Shown here piece by piece: positions 8,901 to 16,829 of a stretch of 64,000 bases of DNA. The notes under the pieces are model-generated. The model saw only the letters and a program-made list of their open reading frames with translations, searched no databases and was not told the DNA's origin. The position numbers were made by a program, and so were the translations under genes. Source of the DNA: Szabonella alba (lineage in GTDB: Bacteria; Pseudomonadota; Alphaproteobacteria; Rhodobacterales; Rhodobacteraceae); assembly GCF_016765775.1 (NCBI RefSeq), contig NZ_JAESVN010000005.1, forward strand, positions 124,001-188,000, in the 5' to 3' direction. Positions within the stretch are counted from its first letter, which is position 1. The number at the start of each line of letters is the position of its first letter.

Positions 8901-9596
8901 TCAGGCGCCCGGGGGCGGATCACCGCGCCCGCCACCCAGACCCACCCCCATTCCCATACCCATGCCGCCGCCCCCGGCGGCACCTCCGCCCGCGCCGCCT
9001 CCGCCGCCGCCCTGACCGCCACCCTCGCGCCGTCCGCTTCTGCTGCCTCCGCCGGTTGCCGGTCGGGTCGGCCCCTGAAACGGGATCGCCACGCCTGCGG
9101 GCACGGGGTCAAGATCCAGCGCCTCGCGGATATAGTTGCGCAGGCTGATCACCAGTTCGGCGGTATGGATGGGCTGGCCCGCCGCCAGATCCGCCGCGGC
9201 CTGACCGGCAAGGCGGACATGGGTTTCGGTGCCCAGCAGCAGGATATCCGACAGGGCCGCCTCGACCGCATCGCGGATCCGCCGGGGCCGGTCTGATCCG
9301 GTCTGGCCCGCGTTTTCCGGATCTGCCTCGGCCGCAGGATCGGTTCCGGTTTCACGAAGGTCACGCAGATGCAGCGGGCTGACCGTCAGATCGCCGGTGA
9401 ACGACCCGCCCAGCGTGCGATAGGCCGCCATCAGCGTTCTGAGCCGTTCATTGATCTGGCGGTTGCGCCGCTGCTGACGCTGCTGGATCGTCAGCATCAT
9501 CAGAACGCGGATGCCGACCCCGATCAGTGTAATCAGCGCAAGCCCCAGCACGGTGCCCAGAATGCCCTGCCAGCTGGTCAGATCAAGAAAGCGCAT
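8901..9596 (-). CDS. Membrane-anchored protein with Gly/Met-rich tail, unknown function
   Basis: I do not recognise this 231-residue protein. An N-terminal transmembrane helix (about residues 8-30) is followed by a basic stretch (QQRQQRRNRQINERLRTLM), so the body is probably cytosolic. Residues about 35-175 are mixed helical sequence including RIRDAVEAALSDILLLGTETHVRL. The last 45 or so residues are almost only Gly with Ser, Arg and a Met-Gly alternation. The ATG at 9596 is preferred to the longer frame (start 9650) because the membrane helix then sits at the N-terminus. It lies 62 bases after tag on the same strand. Confidence 0.65.
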   Translation of the reverse strand: MRFLDLTSWQGILGTVLGLALITLIGVGIRVLMMLTIQQRQQRRNRQINERLRTLMAAYRTLGGSFTGDLTVSPLHLRDLRETGTDPAAEADPENAGQTGSDRPRRIRDAVEAALSDILLLGTETHVRLAGQAAADLAAGQPIHTAELVISLRNYIREALDLDPVPAGVAIPFQGPTRPATGGGSRSGRREGGGQGGGGGGAGGGAAGGGGMGMGMGVGLGGGRGDPPPGA

Positions 9597-9658
9597 GGTC
9601 GGTCTCCTTGCCCACACGGCCGGAATGGCCGCTTCGGGCGGATTGAACAAAGGCCGGA

Positions 9659-10240
9659 TCAGCCCGCCATCGCCGCGACGTCTGCATGGCGCGGGCAGGA
9701 CAGCAGATGGTCATTCACCAGCCCCGCCGCCTGCATGAAGGCATAGGTGATCACCGGCCCGCAATAGCCGAAACCAGCCTGTTTGAGGGTCTTCGACAGG
9801 ATCACCGAGCCGGGTGTCTGGGCCTGCGCCCCGGCCATGGATGCAAGCCCTGTCTGCACCGGGCGCCCGTCGACATGGCCCCAGATCCAGCCCGAGAACC
9901 CTTCGCGCGCCTCGATCTCCTGAAAGGCGCGGGCGGCGCGGATCGTGCCCTCGATCTTGCCGCGATGGCGGATGATGCCCGGATCGGCCAGAAGGCGCGT
10001 CACCTCGTCCTCCCCCCAACCGGCAATCTGGCCGGGATCGAAGCCGCGAAAGGCCGCGCGGAAATTTTCACGCCGTTTCAGGATCGTATACCAGCTGAGA
10101 CCGGCCTGAAATCCTTCGAGGATCAGCATTTCCCACAGCGCACGGGAATCGCGTTCCGGCACGCCCCATTCCTGATCGTGATAAGCGACATACAGCGGAT
10201 CGGTCCCGCACCAGGGGCAGCGCCCGTTTTCCTGATCCAA
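9659..10240 (-). CDS. tag: DNA-3-methyladenine glycosylase I
   Basis: Removes 3-methyladenine from alkylated DNA as the first step of base excision repair. The 193-residue protein begins with RCPWCGTDPLYVAYHDQEWG, the Tag N-terminal signature. The family's zinc ligands appear as C8, H21, H178 and C182, and GFQAGLSWYTILKRRENFR is the substrate-pocket helix region. Transcribed away from the EAL-domain gene across a 120-base gap. Confidence 0.95.
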   Translation of the reverse strand: MDQENGRCPWCGTDPLYVAYHDQEWGVPERDSRALWEMLILEGFQAGLSWYTILKRRENFRAAFRGFDPGQIAGWGEDEVTRLLADPGIIRHRGKIEGTIRAARAFQEIEAREGFSGWIWGHVDGRPVQTGLASMAGAQAQTPGSVILSKTLKQAGFGYCGPVITYAFMQAAGLVNDHLLSCPRHADVAAMAG

Positions 10241-10360
10241 GGAAGGCCCTCCGAAATGTTCGTTAAGATTTGCGTCAAACCCGCGACCTTTACCACCCCT
10301 TTACGCCGTCTGCCGCAGTCTGCCCATGTCAGGGGACACGGCGTCATTACGGAGAGCGGC

Positions 10361-11182
10361 ATGAACCGCAGGGTCAGGACCGATATCGCGTCCGGGCAGG
10401 AAAGCCCGCTTGCCGCGGCGATTGCCGCGCAGGATCGCGAAACCATCGCCATGGTGCAGCGGGCCGTGGCGGAAAAACGCTTGCGTCTTGCCTGGCAACC
10501 GGTGGTTTCGGCGGCCGATCCGTCGCGTATTGCCTTTCATGAAGGGCTGATCCGGGTGCTGGACGATACCGGCCGCCCGATTCCGGCGCGTGATTTCATC
10601 GGCGCGGTCGAGGCGGATGAACTGGGCCGCCAGATCGACTGTGCCGCGCTGGACATGGGGCTGAACACGCTGATCCGTCATCCGTCCCTGCGCATCTCGG
10701 TCAATATGTCGGCGCGATCCGTCGGTTATCCGCGCTGGATGCGGATCCTGCGCCGGGCCCTGTCGGCCCATCCCACGCTGGGCGAAAGGCTGATCCTTGA
10801 AATCACCGAAAGTTCCGCCATGCTGGTGCCGGAACTGGTGATCGCCTTCATGGATGACATGCAGGCCGAGGGGGTCAGTTTCGCGCTGGATGATTTCGGC
10901 GCCGGCCAGACCGCGTTCCGCTATTTCCGCGATTTCTGCTTTGATATCCTCAAGATCGACGGGCAGTTCATCCGCGACGTGCATCGCAACCCCGACAATC
11001 AGGCCCTGACCCGGGCACTTTTGTCGATTGGCAGGCATTTCGACATGCTGACGGTCGCGGAATCGGTCGAAACCCCGCAGGATGCCGCATGGCTGCATCA
11101 GGCCGGGGCAGGGGGGCTGCAGGGCTTTCTGTTCGGCGCGCCGACCATTCATCCGGCATGGCAGCAGCAGAAATCGGCCTGA
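10361..11182 (+). CDS. Stand-alone EAL-domain protein (c-di-GMP phosphodiesterase)
   Basis: A 273-residue EAL domain with no GGDEF, PAS or membrane segment, so probably soluble and cytosolic. The signature EAL is EGL at residues 61-63, with the metal-binding Glu kept. Other catalytic positions are present: N115 (VNMS), E147/E150 (LEITE), D177-D178 (LDDFGAG), K198 and D200 (LKIDG), and AESVET near the C-terminus. It is therefore likely an active c-di-GMP hydrolase rather than a degenerate sensor. The ATG at 10361 has a GGAGAG site; the upstream extension of the frame overlaps tag antisense and is not supported. Confidence 0.87.
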   Translation: MNRRVRTDIASGQESPLAAAIAAQDRETIAMVQRAVAEKRLRLAWQPVVSAADPSRIAFHEGLIRVLDDTGRPIPARDFIGAVEADELGRQIDCAALDMGLNTLIRHPSLRISVNMSARSVGYPRWMRILRRALSAHPTLGERLILEITESSAMLVPELVIAFMDDMQAEGVSFALDDFGAGQTAFRYFRDFCFDILKIDGQFIRDVHRNPDNQALTRALLSIGRHFDMLTVAESVETPQDAAWLHQAGAGGLQGFLFGAPTIHPAWQQQKSA

Positions 11183-11333
11183 CCTTTCGTCGCGCGGCGG
11201 CTGTAACACTCTGTCATCCCCTCGGGGCGCCGCACTGCGGCAGGGCCTTGCTTTTGCGCCGGTCAGCCCTTAGCCAGAAAGAAAAGGCGCCGGGACATCC
11301 CCCGCGCATCGGCCAAGGGAGAGGATCAGAGCC

Positions 11334-12509
11334 ATGACCAATGTCGTGATCGTATCGGCAGCACGAACCGCTGTCGGCAGCTTCAACGGCGCTTTCGCCG
11401 CGACCCCGGCGCATGATCTGGGCGCCGCGGTGATCGCCGAAGTCGTGACCCGGGCAGGCGTCGACAAGGCCGAGGTCGAGGAAACCATCCTCGGTCAGGT
11501 CCTGACCGCCGGGCAGGGGCAGAACCCCGCGCGCCAGGCGCATATCAAGGCGGGTCTGGCGAAAGAGGCCAGCGCCTGGTCGCTCAATCAGGTTTGCGGA
11601 TCGGGCCTGCGGGCGGTTGCGCTGGGCGCGCAGCATGTGCAGTTGGGCGACGCCGCCATCGTGGTCGCCGGCGGACAAGAGAATATGAGCCTTTCACCCC
11701 ATGTCGCGCATCTGCGTGCGGGGCAGAAGATGGGTGATCTGAACTTCATTGACAGCATGATCCGTGACGGGCTCTGGGATGCGTTCAACGGCTATCACAT
11801 GGGCCAGACCGCCGAGAATGTTGCGAACCAGTGGCAGATCAGCCGCGAGATGCAGGACGAATTCGCGGTTGCCAGCCAGAACAAGGCTGAGGCCGCGCAA
11901 AAGGCCGGAAAATTCGCCGATGAGATCGTGGCCTTCACCATCAAGACCCGCAAGGGCGATGTGACGGTCGATGCCGACGAATATATCCGCCATGGTGCCA
12001 CGATCGAGGCGATGCAGAAACTGCGCCCCGCCTTTGCCAAGGATGGTTCGGTGACGGCGGCCAATGCCTCGGGCCTGAATGACGGCGCGGCAGCGGTGCT
12101 GCTGATGACCGAGGAAGAGGCCGCAAAGCGCGGACTGACGCCGCTGGCGCGGATCGCCTCCTATGCCACCGCCGGGCTGGATCCGTCCATCATGGGCGTG
12201 GGGCCGATCCATGCCAGCCGCAAGGCGCTGGACAAGGCGGGCTGGAAGGTCGGCGATCTGGGGCTGGTCGAGGCGAATGAGGCCTTTGCGGCGCAGGCCT
12301 GCGCGGTCAACAAGGATATGGGCTGGGATCCGGCCATCGTGAACGTGAATGGCGGTGCCATTGCCATCGGCCATCCTATCGGCGCCTCGGGCGCGCGGAT
12401 CCTCAACACGCTGCTGTTCGAGATGCAGCGTTCGGGCACGAAGAAGGGCCTTGCCACGCTGTGCATCGGTGGCGGCATGGGCGTCGCGATGTGCCTTGAA
12501 CGGGCCTGA
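11334..12509 (+). CDS. phaA: Acetyl-CoA acetyltransferase (beta-ketothiolase)
   Basis: Condenses two acetyl-CoA into acetoacetyl-CoA, the first step of polyhydroxybutyrate synthesis. The 391-residue thiolase has the acyl-accepting Cys at C88 ([10 protein letters not shown]), the catalytic His in [11 protein letters not shown] and the second Cys in CIGGGMGVA. Length and motifs match biosynthetic PhaA. phaB follows 98 bases later, but a hairpin with a T-run lies between them. The PHA synthase gene is not in the window. Confidence 0.95.
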   Translation: MTNVVIVSAARTAVGSFNGAFAATPAHDLGAAVIAEVVTRAGVDKAEVEETILGQVLTAGQGQNPARQAHIKAGLAKEASAWSLNQVCGSGLRAVALGAQHVQLGDAAIVVAGGQENMSLSPHVAHLRAGQKMGDLNFIDSMIRDGLWDAFNGYHMGQTAENVANQWQISREMQDEFAVASQNKAEAAQKAGKFADEIVAFTIKTRKGDVTVDADEYIRHGATIEAMQKLRPAFAKDGSVTAANASGLNDGAAAVLLMTEEEAAKRGLTPLARIASYATAGLDPSIMGVGPIHASRKALDKAGWKVGDLGLVEANEAFAAQACAVNKDMGWDPAIVNVNGGAIAIGHPIGASGARILNTLLFEMQRSGTKKGLATLCIGGGMGVAMCLERA

Positions 12510-12524
12510 CCGCATCGCGGTGTG

Positions 12525-12560
12525 AAAAAGGCGGGCGCAACAATGTTGCGTCCGCTTTTT
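12525..12560 (+). terminator. Terminator-like hairpin between phaA and phaB
   Basis: A long hairpin: AAAAAG at 12525-12530 pairs with CTTTTT at the end, and GCGCAAC (12535-12541) pairs with GTTGCG(T), loop AAT. One bulge and one G-T pair interrupt the stem, and five Ts end it at 12556-12560. The A-tract on the left makes it look bidirectional. It should reduce read-through from phaA into phaB. Confidence 0.75.
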
Positions 12561-12607
12561 CATTTCGATAACACTGTTTCAAATCAACGTCTCGCGGAGG
12601 AGAGAAC

Positions 12608-13330
12608 ATGTCCAGAATTGCCCTTGTCACCGGAGGATCGCGCGGCATCGGAGCGGCCATTTCCGTGGCCCTGAAAGCTGCAGGCCATACGGTCGCGGCA
12701 AATTACGCCGGCAATGACGAGGCGGCAGAGAAATTCACAGCTGAGACGGGTATCAAGACCTATAAGTGGAATGTCGCGGATTACGAGGCCTCAAAGGCCG
12801 GGATCGCGCAGGTCGAGGCCGATCTGGGTCCGGTCGACATTGTCGTGGCCAATGCCGGGATCACCCGTGACGCGCCGTTCCACAAGATGACGCCCGAACA
12901 GTGGCATCAGGTGATCGACACCAACCTGACCGGCGTGTTCAACACCGTTCATCCGGTCTGGCCCGGCATGCGCGACCGTAAATTCGGCCGCGTCGTCGTG
13001 ATCTCCTCGATCAATGGGCAGAAGGGGCAGTTCGCTCAGGTGAACTATGCCGCGACCAAGGCGGGCGATCTGGGCATCGTGAAAAGCCTCGCACAAGAGG
13101 GCGCGCGGGCTGGCATCACCGCCAATGCGGTCTGCCCGGGCTATATCGCGACCGAAATGGTGATGGCCGTGCCGGAAAAGGTGCGCGACTCGATCATCGC
13201 GCAGATTCCGGCGGGACGGCTGGGAGAGCCTGAGGAAATCGCGCGCTGCGTTGCCTTCCTGGTGTCCGAGGATGCAGGATTCATCAACGGATCCACCATC
13301 AGTGCAAATGGCGCGCAGTTCTTCGTCTGA
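12608..13330 (+). CDS. phaB: Acetoacetyl-CoA reductase
   Basis: NADPH-dependent reduction of acetoacetyl-CoA to (R)-3-hydroxybutyryl-CoA for PHB synthesis. The 240-residue SDR has the cofactor motif TGGSRGIG at residues 8-15, NAGITRDAPFHKM, the catalytic Ser in VISSINGQKGQFAQ and the YAATKAGD catalytic Tyr-Lys. NGAQF at the C-terminus is typical of PhaB. A GGAGGAGAG ribosome site precedes the ATG. A strong terminator follows. Confidence 0.95.
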   Translation: MSRIALVTGGSRGIGAAISVALKAAGHTVAANYAGNDEAAEKFTAETGIKTYKWNVADYEASKAGIAQVEADLGPVDIVVANAGITRDAPFHKMTPEQWHQVIDTNLTGVFNTVHPVWPGMRDRKFGRVVVISSINGQKGQFAQVNYAATKAGDLGIVKSLAQEGARAGITANAVCPGYIATEMVMAVPEKVRDSIIAQIPAGRLGEPEEIARCVAFLVSEDAGFINGSTISANGAQFFV

Positions 13331-13355
13331 TCTGGACCATCTTGCAGTGATCCGC

Positions 13356-13387
13356 AAAGGGGGCGCCGATCCGGTCGCCCCCTTTTT
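13356..13387 (+). terminator. Rho-independent terminator after phaB
   Basis: Stem GGGGGCG (13359-13365) pairs perfectly with CGCCCCC (13376-13382), loop CCGATCCGGT, followed by TTTTT; flanking AAA/TTT lengthen the stem. It lies 26 bases past the phaB stop. Confidence 0.85.
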
Positions 13388-13485
13388 ACATTGCAGGTTT
13401 CCGGGGCAATGGGCTATGCGCCGCGCCGCGCCGAAGGGGGCAGCGCCCCCGATGATGCACTGTCCGCCAAAGCGCAATCTGTGGC

Positions 13486-14277
13486 TCAGGCCTGGCGCAG
13501 CCGCCCCGCCAGAACTGAGGCGATGAAACACAGCGCCGCCACGGTGACGATCGAGGGCCCGGCAGGCGTGTCAAAGCGCAAGGAGGCCCAAAGCCCGCCC
13601 AGCACCGCCCCCGCCCCGGCCAGCACGGCAAGGGCGGCCATCGTTTCGGGGCTGCGGGCCAGTCCGCGCGCCGTCGCCGCCGGAATGATCAGCATGGCTG
13701 CGATCAACAGCGCCCCCACGATCTTGATCGCCACCGCCACCACCACCGCCAGCGCCAGTGTCAGCACCAGACGCTCCCGGTCCGGGTTCACGCCTGCGGC
13801 ATGGGCCAGATCCGTGCTCAACGTGGCGGTCAGCAGGCTTTGCCAGCGCCAGATCAACAGTCCCGCCACCAAGAGCGACCCGCCCCAGATCCAGCCCAGA
13901 TCGGCCCGCGAGACGGCAAGGATATCGCCGAACAGCAGCGCCGAAAGATCGGTGCGCATCCCCGGCAGGAAGCTGACCGCGACCAGTCCGAAGGCCAGCG
14001 CCGAATGCGCCAGCACGCCAAGCGTCGTATCCATCGCCCAGCCCCGGGCCGACAGGGTGGAGACCGTCGCCGCCATGGCCAGCGCCACCAGCAATGTGCC
14101 CGCCCCGACCGGAAGGTTCGTTGCCAGCGCCAGCGCCACGCCCAGAATGGCCGCATGGCTGGTCGCATCCCCGAAATAGGCCATCCGCCGCCAGACCACC
14201 ATTGCCCCCAGCGGCCCCGTGGCAAGGCTGAGCCCAAGCCCGGCAAGGGCAGCGCGTGTCAGGAAATCGTCAAGCAT
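13486..14277 (-). CDS. znuB: Zinc ABC transporter permease
   Basis: Inner-membrane permease of the high-affinity zinc importer; 263 residues with seven to eight hydrophobic segments. FFGD-type MAYFGDATSHAAILGVAL and HSALAFGLVAVSFLPGMRTDLSALLFGDIL are characteristic of the ZnuB/MntB family. The ATG at 14277 lies 8 bases inside the end of znuC, so the genes overlap and are coupled. Longer upstream reading runs through the His-rich znuC tail and is not used. Last gene of the zur-znuC-znuB operon. Confidence 0.93.
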   Translation of the reverse strand: MLDDFLTRAALAGLGLSLATGPLGAMVVWRRMAYFGDATSHAAILGVALALATNLPVGAGTLLVALAMAATVSTLSARGWAMDTTLGVLAHSALAFGLVAVSFLPGMRTDLSALLFGDILAVSRADLGWIWGGSLLVAGLLIWRWQSLLTATLSTDLAHAAGVNPDRERLVLTLALAVVVAVAIKIVGALLIAAMLIIPAATARGLARSPETMAALAVLAGAGAVLGGLWASLRFDTPAGPSIVTVAALCFIASVLAGRLRQA

Positions 14278-15124
14278 GATGCGGACCTGTCCCCGAATGC
14301 CCTTCGCCTGCATGGCCTGCCGCAGTATATTCCTTCGCGGCATGATCCTTCGCCGCATGATCGGGTGCCGAATGGTCATGATCACAGGCCGCATCATGGT
14401 GATGCGCCAGTCCCGGCCCGTGATTATGGTCATGGTCATGGCGGTAAAGCGCCAGCGCGCCTTGCGTGCCATAGCCGAACAGCGCGCGATACTCCGGCGC
14501 GTCCCGCACCACCTGCGGCGTGCCCTCGCAGCAGACATGACCGTTGAGACAGATCACCCGGTCTGACGCCGCCATGACCACATGCAGGTCATGGCTGACC
14601 ATCAGCACCGCCGCCCCGGTCTCGGCCCGCACATCGGCGATCAACTGGTAAAACGCCGCCTCTCCGGGCTGGTCCAGCCCCTGTGTCGGCTCATCCAGCA
14701 CCAGAAGTTCGGGCCGCCCGATCAGCGCCCGCGCGAACAGCACCCGCTGCAACTGCCCGCCCGACAGGTCCACCAGTTGCCGTTCCGCCACTGCGCCCAC
14801 GCCGCAGCGATCCAGCGCCGCCGCCGCCTCGGCATCGCTGACCCGGCGCGGCAGCGACAGAAAGCGCCGTGCCGTCATCGGCAGGCTGCGGTCGATGGCC
14901 AGACGCTGCGGCACATAGCCGATCCGCAGCCCCGCCTTGCGCATCACCCGGCCGGAACTGGCGGGCTGAATGCCCAGCATCGCACGCAGCAGCGTCGATT
15001 TTCCCGATCCGTTCGGACCGACAATGGTCACGATCTCAGAGGCTGAAACCGACAGGTCGATATCGCGCAGCACCTCTGCCCCGCCAAAGCGCACAGCCAG
15101 CGATTGCACCGAGACCAGTGTCAT
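14270..15124 (-). CDS. znuC: Zinc ABC transporter ATP-binding protein with His-rich tail
   Basis: ATPase of the zinc importer, 284 residues. Walker A is GPNGSGKST, the ABC signature is LSGGQLQRVLFARAL and Walker B is LLVLDEPTQGLDQ. After the ATPase domain, residues about 229-284 form a tail containing 15 histidines in HDH, HHH and DHA patterns, likely a cytosolic zinc-binding extension. The ATG at 15124 overlaps the zur stop by 4 bases. The tail coding also overlaps the znuB start by 8 bases. Confidence 0.94.
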   Translation of the reverse strand: MTLVSVQSLAVRFGGAEVLRDIDLSVSASEIVTIVGPNGSGKSTLLRAMLGIQPASSGRVMRKAGLRIGYVPQRLAIDRSLPMTARRFLSLPRRVSDAEAAAALDRCGVGAVAERQLVDLSGGQLQRVLFARALIGRPELLVLDEPTQGLDQPGEAAFYQLIADVRAETGAAVLMVSHDLHVVMAASDRVICLNGHVCCEGTPQVVRDAPEYRALFGYGTQGALALYRHDHDHNHGPGLAHHHDAACDHDHSAPDHAAKDHAAKEYTAAGHAGEGHSGTGPHHA

Positions 15125-15624
15125 GCCGCGTCCCTGCAGGCCGGGCACAGGCCCAAAGCCTCGATATTGCTGCGCTCGATGACAAAGCCCAGTTTGTCCG
15201 CTGTGGTATCAAGGGCACTGCGCACCGCATCGGCCGGGGCCTCGGCCACGGCATTGCACTGGCGGCAGATCAGAAAGGCGGGCGCATGATCCTGCCCCGA
15301 ATGGCGGCAGGCGGTAAAGGCATTCAGCCGCCGGACACGATGGGCAAGCCCATGATCTACAAGGAATTCCAGCGCCCGATAGGCAACGGGCGGCTGGTTG
15401 CCGAATCCGTCCGCGGCCAGACGTTCCAGAACTTCATACGCCCCCAGCGCGCGGTGATCCTCCAGCAGGATTTCCAGCGTGCGGCGGCGCACCGGGGTCA
15501 GGCGGACCTTGCGACCGGCCAGAATCTCTTCCGCCCGCGCCAGCCCTTCACCGGCGCAGCGGTGATGGTCATGTTTGGCAAAGGCCGGATCGTCCTTTGG
15601 CGGGGGCGGGGTGTGATCATGCAT
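15121..15624 (-). CDS. zur: Fur-family zinc uptake regulator
   Basis: A 167-residue Fur-family repressor, expected to shut off znu genes when zinc is plentiful. The winged-helix region reads LTPVRRRTLEILLEDHRALGAYEVLERL, then PPVAYRALEFLVDHGLAHRV. Zinc-site cysteines appear as CRQC and CPAC in the C-terminal half, with ACRHSGQDHAPAF before them. The N-terminus carries extra histidines (MHDH, KHDHHRC). The start at 15624 gives a normal length; the longer frame crosses znuA antisense. First gene of the minus-strand operon, divergent from znuA. Confidence 0.93.
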   Translation of the reverse strand: MHDHTPPPPKDDPAFAKHDHHRCAGEGLARAEEILAGRKVRLTPVRRRTLEILLEDHRALGAYEVLERLAADGFGNQPPVAYRALEFLVDHGLAHRVRRLNAFTACRHSGQDHAPAFLICRQCNAVAEAPADAVRSALDTTADKLGFVIERSNIEALGLCPACRDAA

Positions 15625-15639
15625 ATTCAAACCTTGACC

Positions 15640-15654
15640 TGTTATGATATTACA
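15640..15654. promoter_or_regulatory. Candidate Zur operator between zur and znuA
   Basis: The 15-base element TGTTATGATATTACA is an imperfect palindrome (TGTTAT / ATTACA around GAT) resembling AT-rich Zur boxes and is the only AT-rich patch in the 72-base zur-znuA gap. TTGACC lies just left of it (15634-15639) and TAGATA just right (15655-15660), so it would sit between the -35 and -10 elements of a znuA promoter and could block both directions. The short 15-base spacer is a weak point. Confidence 0.7.
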
Positions 15655-15696
15655 TAGATATGAGGGGCCGACCCAACAAGCCCTGAGGATGTTTCC

Positions 15697-16755
15697 ATGC
15701 GTTATACCATAGCCCTTTCGCTGGCCAGCCTTCTGACCTCGACCGCTGCCCTTGCCGAAGTGCCGCGTGTCGTGACGGATGTGCCGCCGGTCCATTCCCT
15801 TGTCGCCATGGTGCTGGGCGATCTGGGGGAACCGGGGCTTGTGATGGACAGGGGCGGCAATGCGCATGATCTGCAACTGCGCCCGTCACAGGCGGCGATG
15901 ATCGCCGAGGCGCAGCTTGCCATCTGGGCGGGCGCGGCCATGGCGCCCTGGATGGACCGCGCCTTGACGGGGCTTGGTGCCGATGTCCCGCGCCTGACGC
16001 TGCTGGAGACCGAGGGCACGCGGTTGCGTGACTTCGGCGCGGCGCAGGACGCAGAACCCGGGCATGACGGTCACGACCACGGTGAGCATGACCATGACGC
16101 GGAGCATGAAGGCCATGACCATGACCACGCACATGATGATCATGATCATGACCATGCCGGGGAACCGGGTCACGACCACGACCACGCGCATGAGGATCAC
16201 GCCGGACATGATCATTCCGGACATTCCCATGACGGAATTGACCCGCACGCTTGGCTTGATCCGCACAATGCCGGACATTGGCTGGGTCTGATCGCCGCCG
16301 AGCTTTCGCGTCTTGATCCCGATAACGCCGCCACCTATGCCGCCAATGCCACGGCCGGGGCTGACCGTATCGCCACCCTTGAGGCCGAGATTGCCGCGAC
16401 GCTTGCCCCGGTGCAGGACCGCCCTTTCGTCGTGTTCCACGATGCCTATGGCTATTTCGCGCATGAATTCGGTCTGAATGTTGCAGGCGCGGTGCGACTG
16501 GGCGATGCCTCCTCCCCCGGTGCGGCGCGGTTGCGCGAGTTGCGCGCGGGGCTTGAGGGCGGCTTTGCCCTTTGTGCCTTCCCCGAGGCGGGCCATGATC
16601 CGGCTTTGCTGGAGCAGATGGCCGAAGGCACCGGCGTGCGGATCGGCGGCCTTCTGGACCCGGCCGGGGCCGCGCTGACCCCAGGACCCATGCTTTATGA
16701 AGATCTGATGCGCGGTCTTGCCACCACGATCACCGACTGCCTGACCCGGGGATAA
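15697..16755 (+). CDS. znuA: Zinc ABC transporter periplasmic binding protein
   Basis: Captures zinc in the periplasm and delivers it to ZnuBC. The 352-residue protein has a signal peptide of about 20 residues (cleavage after ALA). H57 in GGNAHDLQ and H184 in DPHAWLDPHN are the usual metal ligands, with FHDAYGYF later as a third. Residues 123-178 form a His/Asp-rich loop made of HDH, HDHDH and HAH units, much longer than in many ZnuA proteins. Divergent from zur, with the Zur-like box between. Confidence 0.95.
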   Translation: MRYTIALSLASLLTSTAALAEVPRVVTDVPPVHSLVAMVLGDLGEPGLVMDRGGNAHDLQLRPSQAAMIAEAQLAIWAGAAMAPWMDRALTGLGADVPRLTLLETEGTRLRDFGAAQDAEPGHDGHDHGEHDHDAEHEGHDHDHAHDDHDHDHAGEPGHDHDHAHEDHAGHDHSGHSHDGIDPHAWLDPHNAGHWLGLIAAELSRLDPDNAATYAANATAGADRIATLEAEIAATLAPVQDRPFVVFHDAYGYFAHEFGLNVAGAVRLGDASSPGAARLRELRAGLEGGFALCAFPEAGHDPALLEQMAEGTGVRIGGLLDPAGAALTPGPMLYEDLMRGLATTITDCLTRG

Positions 16756-16829
16756 GGCCCCGCCCCTTGACCTTGGTGTGATTCCCGGCAAGGCAAGGGG
16801 CGCATAGATCAGGGCAAAGGGCTGGCAGG

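Noticed and set aside
9597-9650. The upstream start (9650) of the Gly-rich membrane protein
   Set aside because: It would place 18 extra residues before the membrane helix and overlaps the space to tag; the ATG at 9596 gives a clean anchor.
15655-15660. A firm znuA promoter call with -35 and -10 boxes
   Set aside because: TTGACC and TAGATA are only 15 bases apart, so they are mentioned with the Zur box but not listed as a separate promoter.
16062-16236. The repeated CATGACCA/GACCACG units inside znuA as a DNA repeat or CRISPR-like array
   Set aside because: They simply encode the His/Asp-rich zinc loop (codons CAT/CAC and GAC/GAT) and keep the reading frame; spacing is irregular.
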